A stretch of 64,000 nucleotides of DNA from Flagellimonas amphidinii (GTDB taxonomy: Bacteria; Bacteroidota; Bacteroidia; Flavobacteriales; Flavobacteriaceae), in the NCBI RefSeq assembly GCF_013090115.1, contig NZ_JABFNN010000023.1, forward strand, positions 124,001-188,000, in the 5' to 3' direction. The notes under the pieces were generated by a model. That model was not told where the DNA came from, ran no database searches, and was given only the letters and a program-made list of their open reading frames with translations. Shown here piece by piece: positions 46,699-54,987 of the stretch. The first letter of the stretch is position 1, and every line of letters starts with the position of its first letter. The position numbers and the translations under genes are program-made.

Positions 46699-48477
46699 GT
46701 GAAAAAAATAACATTTTTACTAACCACCATCGTATTAATGTACTCTTGCAAAGAGGATTCCAAAGAAGTGGCTCCACTAGAACCTAATTCAGAATTTGCC
46801 GCGCTTTTGGACAATTATTATGAAGATGGACTAAAGCTTAACCCCATTAATGCTACTCTTGCAGGTGACAATCGTTACAATGATGAGTTCCCCAACTTTC
46901 TCTCAGATGCATATGCAGCTTTGAATAAGTCGCATTTTGAAGACTATAAAAAGAAACTAGAGCAGTTTCCAAAGGACAGTCTTTTGCCAAGCGAACAAAT
47001 GAGTAAAGCAATTTTGGAATGGGAGTGCAATATTAATTTGGATGAGTTTAAGCATAATGCCAATCTTACCCCAATAGACCAAATGTGGTCCATTAATCTA
47101 TTTATGGGACAATTGGCCAGTGGTTCAAGTGCCCAACCTTTTAAAACTGTAGAGGATTATAAAAATTGGATGACCCGTGTTGATGGCTATTTGGATTGGC
47201 TGTCCAGTGCGGAGGATAAAATGAAAGAAGGTATGGAAAAAGGCTATGTACTGCCAAAATCTTTGATTTTGAAAGTACTCCCACAATTGAAACCTCTTAC
47301 AGTGGCTAATTTGGACCAACATCTTTTTTATTCCCCAATCAAAAACCTTCCAGATAGTTTTTCGGATGAGGAAAAATTAGAGCTCACCACTGCCTATGAA
47401 CAAATGGTCAACGATAAAATAATACCTGCCTATACCAGGCTTCATACATTCATGGCAGGAGATTATTTGGAAGCTGGCAGAGAATCAAGTGGCATTCAAG
47501 GTGAACCTAATGGTGATGCCTACTATGCCCATCAAATCAAGAAATACACCACTACAAATATGACCGCTTCTGAAATTCATGAATTAGGATTGAATGAAGT
47601 GGCCCGCATTCGCTCTGAAATGGAAAAAATTAAGGAGCAAGTTGGCTTTGAAGGTGATTTGAAGGCTTTTTTCGATTTTGTTAGAAGCAACAAAGAATTG
47701 ATGCCCTATACCGAGCCCCAACAAATCATCGATAATTTCAACCAAATTCATGAGCACATGAAACCAAAGTTGGAAATGCTGTTCGACATGAAGCCCAAAA
47801 CTCCTTTTGAAGTAAAACGCACAGAAGCATTTCGTGAAAAATCAGCCAGTGCAGAATACAATCCAGGTTCTTTGGATGGTACCCGTCCAGGTGTTTTTTA
47901 CGTTCCGATTCCTGATGCCACTAAATACAATGTGTATTCAGATGAGTCGCTTTTCTTGCACGAAGCAATCCCTGGGCACCATTATCAAATATCATTGACC
48001 CAAGAAAACAAAGAGCTGCCACAATTCAGAAAAACCTTATGGTACAGTGGCTACGGTGAAGGGTGGGCACTTTATACCGAATCTCTTGGAACAGAATTAG
48101 GTCTTTATACCGACCCCTATCAACTTTTTGGAATGCTTGGAGCAGAAATGCATAGAGCTGTTCGTTTGGTGGTGGATACTGGACTTCATTCCAAAGGCTG
48201 GACCCGTGAGCAGGCCATTCAATATTCTTTGGACAATGAAGCCGAATCCGAAGCAAGTATCATTTCAGAGATTGAACGTTACATGGCCAATCCAGGTCAG
48301 GCACTTTCCTATAAAATTGGACAATTGAAAATCAGGGAGCTACGCGAAAAGGCAAAAAATGAGCTTGGAAGCAAGTTTGATATCCGCCAATTCCATAACC
48401 AGGTTTTGGAAACAGGATGTATCCCCCTAGCCCTTTTAGAAGCTAAAATCAATGATTGGATTGAAGCCAATAAGTAA
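46699..48477 (+). CDS. DUF885 lipoprotein, predicted metallopeptidase-like
   Basis: A 592-residue DUF885 protein. GTG start at 46699 gives a lipoprotein signal (LLTTIVLMYSCKED). The zinc-site motif FLHEAIPGHHYQ (HExxxGHH) is in the C-terminal third, followed by WYSGYGEGWALYTESLG, which supplies further family residues, and GWTREQAIQYSLDN. Members are predicted M32/M3-like peptidases or dipeptidases in the envelope; activity is not proven. Monocistronic. Confidence 0.92.
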   Translation: MKKITFLLTTIVLMYSCKEDSKEVAPLEPNSEFAALLDNYYEDGLKLNPINATLAGDNRYNDEFPNFLSDAYAALNKSHFEDYKKKLEQFPKDSLLPSEQMSKAILEWECNINLDEFKHNANLTPIDQMWSINLFMGQLASGSSAQPFKTVEDYKNWMTRVDGYLDWLSSAEDKMKEGMEKGYVLPKSLILKVLPQLKPLTVANLDQHLFYSPIKNLPDSFSDEEKLELTTAYEQMVNDKIIPAYTRLHTFMAGDYLEAGRESSGIQGEPNGDAYYAHQIKKYTTTNMTASEIHELGLNEVARIRSEMEKIKEQVGFEGDLKAFFDFVRSNKELMPYTEPQQIIDNFNQIHEHMKPKLEMLFDMKPKTPFEVKRTEAFREKSASAEYNPGSLDGTRPGVFYVPIPDATKYNVYSDESLFLHEAIPGHHYQISLTQENKELPQFRKTLWYSGYGEGWALYTESLGTELGLYTDPYQLFGMLGAEMHRAVRLVVDTGLHSKGWTREQAIQYSLDNEAESEASIISEIERYMANPGQALSYKIGQLKIRELREKAKNELGSKFDIRQFHNQVLETGCIPLALLEAKINDWIEANK

Positions 48478-48571
48478 AATTGAAATGAGGCGCCTATGGC
48501 GCCCCATTTATAAAACCTTAAAACATGATGCTTAGACCCTAACTATATTTGTTTCACCAACTCAAAAAATC

Positions 48572-48715
48572 ATGCTGTATAAAATTCTAGCTAAGATCAA
48601 TAAATTGTTACTACCCTCTTATTCCAAGAAGCAATTAGATCTCTCCAAAGCTTCAAAACTACAATTGGCCATTATTGGCTGGCGTTATTATGTAACTACT
48701 AGAGCATTGGGTTAA
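48572..48715 (+). CDS. Small basic protein (47 aa) convergent with apt
   Basis: A 47-codon ORF (MLYKILAKINKLLLPSYSKK...) whose product is basic, amphipathic and ends GWRYYVTTRALG. Codon use is like that of neighbours, and it fills the gap between the DUF885 gene and apt, overlapping the apt stop by four bases. Resembles small conserved flavobacterial proteins in my recollection, but no family can be named. Confidence 0.5.
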   Translation: MLYKILAKINKLLLPSYSKKQLDLSKASKLQLAIIGWRYYVTTRALG

Positions 48716-49224
48716 TATTCCAATAGACTTTTAATTTCACGTCCGTTAAGTTTTTTGGTTCCGTTGAGAAAGGTCAAGTGTATCAAAAAATTGCACTGCA
48801 CTACTTCGCCTCCCAATTTTTCCACCAATTCGCATACCGCTTTAGCAGTACCCCCTGTAGCCAACACATCGTCGTGCACCAACACCTTTTCTCCTTTTGA
48901 TATAGCATCTGTATGGATTTCCAAAGTGTCCGTGCCATATTCAAGCTCATAGTTGGCGGACATCGTCTTATAGGGCAACTTACCCTTTTTACGGACTGGC
49001 ACAAAGCCAGCTTTAATTCTTGAGGCAATCATAGGCGCAAAGATGAATCCCCTACTATCAACTCCAACAACTTTATCAATAGCATGTCCTTCTACCATTT
49101 CGCAAAGTACATCACATGCTTTTTGAAGTGCTTTATAATCTTTTAACAGTGGGGTAATATCCTTAAAAACAACTCCGGGTTTGGGAAAGTCCGCAATATC
49201 CCTGATAAAGGGTTGAAAATCCAT
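48712..49224 (-). CDS. apt: Adenine phosphoribosyltransferase
   Basis: A 170-residue purine salvage enzyme making AMP from adenine and PRPP. Conserved FPKPGVVFKDITPLL, GVDSRGFIFAPMIA, FVPVRKKGKLPY and PRPP-binding VLVHDDVLATGGTAKA are all present. The last core gene before the mobile region. Confidence 0.97.
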   Translation of the reverse strand: MDFQPFIRDIADFPKPGVVFKDITPLLKDYKALQKACDVLCEMVEGHAIDKVVGVDSRGFIFAPMIASRIKAGFVPVRKKGKLPYKTMSANYELEYGTDTLEIHTDAISKGEKVLVHDDVLATGGTAKAVCELVEKLGGEVVQCNFLIHLTFLNGTKKLNGREIKSLLEY

Positions 49225-49234
49225 AAGTTTTTAG

Positions 49235-49606
49235 ATGAAGTGGTTTTGCCATAAAGGTAAAAAGAAATATATTTGCACCCCATTAAAAGTCCGTGTGTCC
49301 GCCCGTACCGGACGGCACTTTAGGGCAGGGCGCATAGAAACATCGAGTATATTTTATGTTTATGTTCTTTACAGTGAAAAAAATGACAGATATTATGTAG
49401 GGCTTACCACAAATATAGGACGACGACTGAATGAACATAATAATGGAAAAAACACATCGACCAAAGCCTATTTACCTTGGGAGGTGGTATATTATGAAAG
49501 TTTCGACACGAGGCTTGGAGCTAGACGCAGAGAAAAGTATCTAAAAACAGCTGCAGGCAGAAAGTGGAGAAAAGAAAATATTAGGCCGCGTGGCGCAACT
49601 GAATAG
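49235..49606 (+). CDS. GIY-YIG domain protein running into a tRNA gene
   Basis: GIY-YIG nuclease-like protein (UPF0213 type): FYVYVLYSEKNDRYYVGLTT at residues about 41-60 (GIY-like and YVG-like strands), RLNEHNNG with the catalytic-type Arg/His region, then EVVYYESF and a basic AARREKYLKTAAGRKWRKE-like tail. The domain starts only at residue 40, and the first 39 residues are low-quality, so the true start is uncertain. The last 23 bases lie within the tRNA gene at 49584, so the C-terminal residues are read from tRNA sequence. Confidence 0.65.
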   Translation: MKWFCHKGKKKYICTPLKVRVSARTGRHFRAGRIETSSIFYVYVLYSEKNDRYYVGLTTNIGRRLNEHNNGKNTSTKAYLPWEVVYYESFDTRLGARRREKYLKTAAGRKWRKENIRPRGATE

Positions 49607-49657
49607 CGCATCTGATTACGGCTCAGAAGGTTGCAGGTTTGAATCCTGCCGCGGTCA
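49584..49657 (+). tRNA. tRNA-Arg(ACG), possibly degenerate
   Basis: Complete cloverleaf: acceptor GGCCGCG/CGCGGTC with one G-U pair, D-stem GCGC/GCGC, anticodon stem TCTGA/TCAGA with loop TTACGGC (anticodon ACG), variable AGGTT, T-stem GCAGG/CCTGC with loop TTTGAAT, discriminator A; no CCA encoded. The normally invariant G19 and C56 are A and T here, which could still pair. The anticodon loop has C at position 38. It may be a working minor tRNA or a decayed integration-site copy. Confidence 0.75.
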
Positions 49658-49690
49658 CTGAAAGGCAGTTTGAATCCTGCCGAGGTCACT
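49633..49690 (+). repeat. Imperfect tandem copies of the tRNA 3' end (candidate att sites)
   Basis: GCAGGTTTGAATCCTGCCG at 49633, continuing CGGTCACT to 49659, is repeated at 49665-49690 with one base deleted and one C-to-A change. Such duplicated tRNA 3' ends are left by integrating elements whose att core is a tRNA end; a tyrosine integrase gene starts 233 bases downstream. Confidence 0.65.
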
Positions 49691-49714
49691 AAGGGCAAAC
49701 AACAAATTGCTTTA

Positions 49715-49752
49715 AAACCATGTAAGTCTTATGATTTACATGGTTTCTTAGT
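49715..49752 (+). terminator. Hairpin terminator after the tRNA region
   Basis: 11-bp perfect stem AAACCATGTAA (49715-49725) with TTACATGGTTT (49736-49746), 10-base loop, then CTTAGTTTTT. Confidence 0.65.
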
Positions 49753-49818
49753 TTTTAGGGGTTCATTTAATTTGATTGGATATGCATTAAAATGGTAGCT
49801 ATCCGTCAGTTATTTTTT

Positions 49819-49843
49819 AAAGTGTCAGTTCAACTGACACTTT
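49819..49843. promoter_or_regulatory. 25-bp palindrome upstream of the integrase
   Basis: AAAGTGTCAGTT-C-AACTGACACTTT is a perfect palindrome around one central base, 80 bases before the integrase ATG. A further GTCAGTT copy lies 19 bases upstream (49805-49811). Looks like a dimer-binding operator or an integrase/excisionase arm site. Confidence 0.6.
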
Positions 49844-49922
49844 GCCTAAATGATCTTATTGAACTGGTATAGTTGATTTGACTTTCGTCTCGATGAATGT
49901 TTAATTTTTAAAGACGACAACT

Positions 49923-51179
49923 ATGCGTACAAAAAACACCTTTTCCATTCTTTTTTGGGCCGACCAAAAAAAGGCCAAAAACAACGAAGCATTAATCTAT
50001 GCTAGAATAACGGTTAACCAAAAACGGGTAAACATTAGCTTAAAATGTAAAGCGAACCTTGACAATTGGGATGTAAAAGCCAAAAGAGCTATTGGAAGTT
50101 CTAAAGAGTCCAAACAAATCAATAAATACTTAGCACAAGTTGAAACGTCTCTATTTCAGTGCTATAGTGACTTAAATTTGAAAGGAGAACTGGTAACGGC
50201 CAGCTTGGTCAAAGCAAAATATCTTAATGAAGATAGCGACTCAAATACTCTTCAAGAAATTCTAAAATATCATAATCAAAAAATTGAAAAAACACTAGCT
50301 CCTGGGACCATTAGAAATTTCGGCATCAGTGAAAATTATATCAATCGCTTTTTACAACAAAAACTAAAGACCTCAGACGTTTTCTTAAGACAGCTCAATT
50401 ACAAATTTATATCAGATTTCGAAACTTTTTTGATTGGATATTATCCAAAGGGGCACCCGAAAGCGATGAGCCATAATACTGTGATGAAGCATCTTCAAAG
50501 ACTTAGAAAGATTGTGACTTTGGCCTATCATTTAGAATGGATAGACAAAGATCCATTTGTAAGATGGAAACCCACCTTTGAGACAAAGCAACGTGAATTT
50601 TTAAGTGCCAATGAACTTTCTAATCTAGAAACGTATACATTTCCATTGGAACGACTGGATAGGGTTCGTGATTTGTTTGTTTTTAGTTGTTACACTGGAA
50701 TTAGCTATGCGGATATCATCAAGTTAACGGTAGATAATATTGTCTTGGGAATGGACGGTAGCAAATGGATTTACACCAAAAGGCAAAAAACAAAAACACC
50801 CGTTAAAATCCCCTTATTGGACAAAGCAGAATCTATCATTGAAAAGTATGCTGAGAATCCAATTACCATTGTTTCTGAAACATTACTCCCAGTACTTACC
50901 AATGAAAAAATCAATTTGTATCTCAAGGAAATAGCTGATGCAGTAGGGATTAAAAAGAACCTGACCTTTCATATGGCCCGACATACATTTGCAACAACCG
51001 TTACTTTATCCAATGGGGTTCCCATAGAAACCGTATCAAAATTGTTAGGGCATACTAAAATTGCCACTACACAAATTTATGCTAGGGTACTTGATAGAAA
51101 ACTCAGTGATGATATGAATGCGCTACGAATGAAATTAAACCCTAAGAAGGAAGAAAAAGGAAATTCAGCTTCATCTTAA
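49923..51179 (+). CDS. int: Tyrosine recombinase/integrase of a conjugative transposon (IntDOT-like)
   Basis: A 418-residue integrase. N-terminal arm-binding and SAM-like core-binding domains (about 1-210) precede the catalytic domain: YTGISYADI where Arg I normally lies in R-x-x-E-l, box II HMARHTFAT (His, Arg), LLGHTKIATTQIYARV (His, catalytic Tyr). The Arg I position is Ser, as reported for IntDOT. Opens the mobile region right after the tRNA-Arg copies and overlaps traN by nine bases at the 3' ends. Confidence 0.95.
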   Translation: MRTKNTFSILFWADQKKAKNNEALIYARITVNQKRVNISLKCKANLDNWDVKAKRAIGSSKESKQINKYLAQVETSLFQCYSDLNLKGELVTASLVKAKYLNEDSDSNTLQEILKYHNQKIEKTLAPGTIRNFGISENYINRFLQQKLKTSDVFLRQLNYKFISDFETFLIGYYPKGHPKAMSHNTVMKHLQRLRKIVTLAYHLEWIDKDPFVRWKPTFETKQREFLSANELSNLETYTFPLERLDRVRDLFVFSCYTGISYADIIKLTVDNIVLGMDGSKWIYTKRQKTKTPVKIPLLDKAESIIEKYAENPITIVSETLLPVLTNEKINLYLKEIADAVGIKKNLTFHMARHTFATTVTLSNGVPIETVSKLLGHTKIATTQIYARVLDRKLSDDMNALRMKLNPKKEEKGNSASS

Positions 51180-51953
51180 AAGCTGGATTTTCCTTTCTCC
51201 ATTCAGTTCTTTAAGCTCAACCATCAATTTTTTATCATCACCCAATACAAACTTGGGCAATACGTATACAAAACGTTGGGTCTGGCCATGGGACACAGAA
51301 TTGGGCATTTCATATTTATAATCAGCTTTTACAAGGAGCTTTTGGTAAGAAGCCTTACGTTTTTTGTTGCCGTTAACTCTGTAGACATTTAAGTAATCTA
51401 CCCCAAAATCAATTTCCGACTTGTTCTTGATTTCTAATACTAGGTAAACCTCAGAAGCATTATACACCATCTTCTGCAACTGTAATTTAATGCCTTTTCT
51501 TCTCTTAGTTGCTATAGGACCAGAATCTGATTTCAATAAGTGATTACTGAATTTTCTGAAATAATCTTTCCTGTCAAGTGGTTGTGCGACTGGTTTTTGT
51601 TTCAAAGTTAGAGGTCGTTCACTGCCGATACTTTCGTTAGATGTAATGAAGTAATTCAGCCTTGGCAACTTCTCCTTATACTTCAAAATATAGGAATAGA
51701 CCTGACCATTTTTGGTTACCGTAAGCAAGTTGCTCTCGGTTCCTGGAGTGGCTTGCAGCAAACCAAAGTATTGCTCTTTTTCTCTGTTGTACGTAAACAC
51801 AAAATTGGATGTTCCTGTAATTCCCTGGCGAATAGGTTCTGGAAAAAACAGGACTACATTCTTTTTATCGTTGGCGTATATGGTATCCAATGTTTGTTGG
51901 GCAGCTACAAGGTTTGTGAACAGTGCTATTGTAATTATGATCATAGTTTTCAT
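51171..51953 (-). CDS. traN: Conjugative transposon protein TraN
   Basis: A 260-residue secreted protein (signal MKTMIIITIALFTNLVAAQ) of the TraN/DUF4138 family, related in role to VirB9 in the mating-pair channel. VFFFPEPIRQGITGTSNFVF-like and the YLVLEIKNKSEIDFGVDYLNVY region are typical. Last gene of the tra block; the start overlaps the traM stop by four bases. Confidence 0.9.
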   Translation of the reverse strand: MKTMIIITIALFTNLVAAQQTLDTIYANDKKNVVLFFPEPIRQGITGTSNFVFTYNREKEQYFGLLQATPGTESNLLTVTKNGQVYSYILKYKEKLPRLNYFITSNESIGSERPLTLKQKPVAQPLDRKDYFRKFSNHLLKSDSGPIATKRRKGIKLQLQKMVYNASEVYLVLEIKNKSEIDFGVDYLNVYRVNGNKKRKASYQKLLVKADYKYEMPNSVSHGQTQRFVYVLPKFVLGDDKKLMVELKELNGERKIQLLR

Positions 51954-52879
51954 AGGATAGGTTTTAGAATGAGTTGGTAATTATCGGTTACGGTAACCTT
52001 TACAGTTCGGTTATTACGTTGGAATATCCTTTTAATTCCGCTTACTTGTGGAACGCCAACGATATTGATATCATCCACAATATCTCCGACGACTTCCTGT
52101 CTGGCTTCTGCTCTAAAGCTGTTCTCTATGTAGATGCCCTCGCTTCCGTCCTGAAGGTCAAAAGCATTTAGTTTGACAGGTTTGTGATTGATATTTTCAA
52201 TTTCTATGATGGTTCGATTAGGCTTAAAACTTACGAAACCATAAATAGGTGTATTTCTTCGGACAGTATTACCATTGATGAGTGCATCTTTGGTCAATCG
52301 CATTTGCAAACGATAATTGTTCCGTACCGTTTGTGTGCCATCTACCCGAACATAGATAAAGTCATCGGTATTTTGAGAAATTATATTTTCGTTTTCTATA
52401 GGGTGTGAAGCGAAAAAGAGTTGATGCTCCAACCCTAATTCTTTGGATGCAATGTCACTTTCTTTCTTTGCGATTTTGGATGTGGAATCCTTTTGAACTA
52501 CTGCTGAAGGAAGAGTAGGTTTTGGGTTTCTATAACTTCGGTCAGAATAGCTTATGCGCCCTTCATTATAGATACTATCCACAATTCGCATCTTTTCTTT
52601 ATCCAATAAATCGGGGTCATACACTCCTGTGGAATCCAATAAACACTCATCATAAATACTAGGAGCATTGTTTTGTCGTACTTCTTTTAGGTCGTCCAGG
52701 GCTTCTAACTTAGAATCGTATTCCTTTTGCCCATCTTCCAATTCTGGAACTGGAATTTGATTGTTTTCAATTGTTGGTTCTTCTTCATCTCCTAACACAA
52801 TCACTGCATAGGAGCCAATAAAGAGCACCACGCATAAAATAATGGCAGCGAACACGATTTTATTCTTCTCTATCTTCAT
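51950..52879 (-). CDS. traM: Conjugative transposon protein TraM
   Basis: A 309-residue VirB10-like channel protein. One N-terminal membrane helix (about 8-30), a long acidic/charged periplasmic stalk, and a C-terminal beta domain (about 175-309) with TQTVRNNYRLQMRLTKDALI and RRNTPIYGFVSFKPNRTIIE. Overlaps traK by 20 bases. Confidence 0.9.
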   Translation of the reverse strand: MKIEKNKIVFAAIILCVVLFIGSYAVIVLGDEEEPTIENNQIPVPELEDGQKEYDSKLEALDDLKEVRQNNAPSIYDECLLDSTGVYDPDLLDKEKMRIVDSIYNEGRISYSDRSYRNPKPTLPSAVVQKDSTSKIAKKESDIASKELGLEHQLFFASHPIENENIISQNTDDFIYVRVDGTQTVRNNYRLQMRLTKDALINGNTVRRNTPIYGFVSFKPNRTIIEIENINHKPVKLNAFDLQDGSEGIYIENSFRAEARQEVVGDIVDDINIVGVPQVSGIKRIFQRNNRTVKVTVTDNYQLILKPIL

Positions 52880-53507
52880 TTGAGTGAGTTTTTAAATGTT
52901 CATTATCGACTTTTTTAAGTTTGTTTTCAAAAAAGTTGGTTATCAATAATCCGTGGGTATTGTTAGGAAAGTTTCTATCCACATGGATAATATTTCCCGT
53001 TGTTGTTAATTCATAAATATCGATTATCGACCCACGATTGATTTCAAAAATGACAGTAGTTTCAAATCGATAAGGTTCTTGTTGGATATCGATTTTCGAT
53101 TCAATTTTCAAGACTTTCTGCACTAAGGAATATTGCAATAATCGATTGTAGACGCCATCAGCTTTTTTCTGTCTGTACAATGCATCCACAGAACTATTCC
53201 CTAGCCATAAAGCTTTCTCCAGGTTCTTTTCATAATTGCTCGCATCGATGTGATAGAAATAAGTATGAAACAGTTCTAAATGCGATAATATTTCTACTTC
53301 CAAGTTTTCATTTTGCTGTACCATTTTAAGGGGAATGACACTACCATCCGAATTGACCACAAAGGCATTATTGATGGATTCTTTGTGAAGTTTTATGACC
53401 ATAAGTACGGAGATAACACAAGCTAAAACTGCTCCAATAACGACTGCCAAAACAATGAATCGGTTCAAGCGGAGTACGTTGTAAATATTTTGATAGGGTG
53501 TTTTCAT
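52860..53507 (-). CDS. traK: Conjugative transposon protein TraK
   Basis: A 215-residue VirB8-like protein: short cytoplasmic N-terminus, one membrane helix (about 16-38), and a periplasmic NTF2-like domain (LFHTYFYHIDASNYEKNLEKALWLG). It links inner-membrane and periplasmic parts of the transfer channel. Confidence 0.9.
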   Translation of the reverse strand: MKTPYQNIYNVLRLNRFIVLAVVIGAVLACVISVLMVIKLHKESINNAFVVNSDGSVIPLKMVQQNENLEVEILSHLELFHTYFYHIDASNYEKNLEKALWLGNSSVDALYRQKKADGVYNRLLQYSLVQKVLKIESKIDIQQEPYRFETTVIFEINRGSIIDIYELTTTGNIIHVDRNFPNNTHGLLITNFFENKLKKVDNEHLKTHSNEDREE

Positions 53508-53541
53508 TTTTTAAGTTTTGATTGGATTTGTCAAATGTGCC

Positions 53542-54387
53542 TTAGGCACCGGAAAAGAGTTTAAAGACGAATGATGTCGCCCTACGGTAGAGCTTGAATT
53601 TGAGTAACACGATAAATCCAATGGAGCCAAATTGAAGCAATGGTGCAAAAAATGTACTGCCCCAATCCGTTCCAAAGAGGGTATTCCAAAAGTTGGTGTT
53701 GATTTCCGTATAAAGGTTATTTACAAATACATTGACCAGAAAAAAGGCAGGCACCAACATATAAACCCCAGCATAGAGTTTAAAGAAGTTGTAAGCCAAT
53801 GAACGGAACTTTTCAAATACGGCAAGACTTATCACCAAAGGGAAGAAAGCCTGCATGATACCCAACAGAAAGAAACGTTCTGCCAAGAATAAGGGATAGA
53901 TGAACAAATCCAATAGCCATAGAAATATCCCAATGATAAAAGCCAACATCTTTAATCCGTACAGCGGTGTTACCAGGGCCTCATACAACATGGCCATTGC
54001 TTTTTTGGCGGCTTCCAATGCGCCCACATCCTGTTCCAAATCGATGTCCTGCATCTGTAACGGGAGGAGCGCAGGAGCCGTGTCCCGATATTGGGTTTCG
54101 ATAGCCACCAGAATGGCATCAAAAACATTTAATACCTGTGTTGAGAAAATGACCAGAATGACCACCGCAAAATTCTTTGCCAGTTCTGCTGGAGTTAGTC
54201 CCCAGGTATACCCCTCGTTATTGGCAACACCTTCGTTGTATTTTTTAAGGATATTGATGAGAAAGAACAGAATGGCCAGCGTCTTCATCCCCGTAATGGT
54301 GTACTGCGAGAAGTCACTGTTCTTGATGGTGGCAAATACCGCATCAACATATTCCAACCCTATGCTTAAAGTTATCCCTGACATCAA
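53542..54387 (-). CDS. traJ: Conjugative transposon protein TraJ
   Basis: A 281-residue polytopic inner-membrane protein, VirB6/TrbL-like, with about six to seven helices (for example FAVVILVIFSTQVLNVFDAILVA and LFIYPLFLAERFFLLGIMQAFFPLVISL regions). Adjacent to traI with no gap. Confidence 0.9.
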   Translation of the reverse strand: MMSGITLSIGLEYVDAVFATIKNSDFSQYTITGMKTLAILFFLINILKKYNEGVANNEGYTWGLTPAELAKNFAVVILVIFSTQVLNVFDAILVAIETQYRDTAPALLPLQMQDIDLEQDVGALEAAKKAMAMLYEALVTPLYGLKMLAFIIGIFLWLLDLFIYPLFLAERFFLLGIMQAFFPLVISLAVFEKFRSLAYNFFKLYAGVYMLVPAFFLVNVFVNNLYTEINTNFWNTLFGTDWGSTFFAPLLQFGSIGFIVLLKFKLYRRATSFVFKLFSGA

Positions 54388-54969
54388 TTAAATTTTTGCT
54401 TTCCTGCCGTTGATAACGGCCTGCATTTCACGAAAGGCGATAATCTCACGATAGCGTTTGGTCTTGGCTTCAATCTCAGCCACCATTTCTTTGGATTTCA
54501 ATTCCATGTCCTTTAGGACTTCTGCACGCTCAGCATCGGTCATTTTAAGGTTATCACTGGAAAGAATCTGGTCGATATAGTCCAGTCCATCAATGGAGTT
54601 TTCAATGATGGAATTGAAGGATTCCGAGACCCGATTCACTTCATCGGGTTTGATATAGGGTGAATTGAGAATTTCCCTTAAATCATCTTGAACGATATCG
54701 AAGAGCCTCTGGTTGTTCTTAGCTAATTCTTTTACGGCCTTAAGCTGTTTAATCACACTATTGACCTTATCTATATTCTCCTTCTGTTGTTTTAAAAATT
54801 TTACGGTCTTTAATAGTTGTGCGGTTTGTTTACCTGACTCCAACAACGATTTCATAAAGGAAATAAAGTTGGTATTGTCATAAACAGGCATTCCCTGGCC
54901 CGTAGCACGAGTAGGCAATAAAATGATTATGGCAAATGCTAATACTAGGATTTTGATTTTGTTCTTCAT
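54388..54969 (-). CDS. traI: Conjugative transposon protein TraI (DUF4141)
   Basis: A 193-residue secreted, helical protein (signal ending ATGQG) of the DUF4141/TraI type, similar in role to TrbJ/VirB5. Long coiled-coil-like helices (KTVKFLKQQKENIDKVNSVI). Between traG and traJ, the canonical position. Confidence 0.88.
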   Translation of the reverse strand: MKNKIKILVLAFAIIILLPTRATGQGMPVYDNTNFISFMKSLLESGKQTAQLLKTVKFLKQQKENIDKVNSVIKQLKAVKELAKNNQRLFDIVQDDLREILNSPYIKPDEVNRVSESFNSIIENSIDGLDYIDQILSSDNLKMTDAERAEVLKDMELKSKEMVAEIEAKTKRYREIIAFREMQAVINGRKAKI

Positions 54970-54987
54970 GGTTCTCGTTTTTTTGAT

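Noticed and set aside
49492..49698. Minus-strand ORF over the tRNA (GRIQTCNLLSRNQ...)
   Set aside because: This is the well-known spurious translation of a tRNA gene on the opposite strand.
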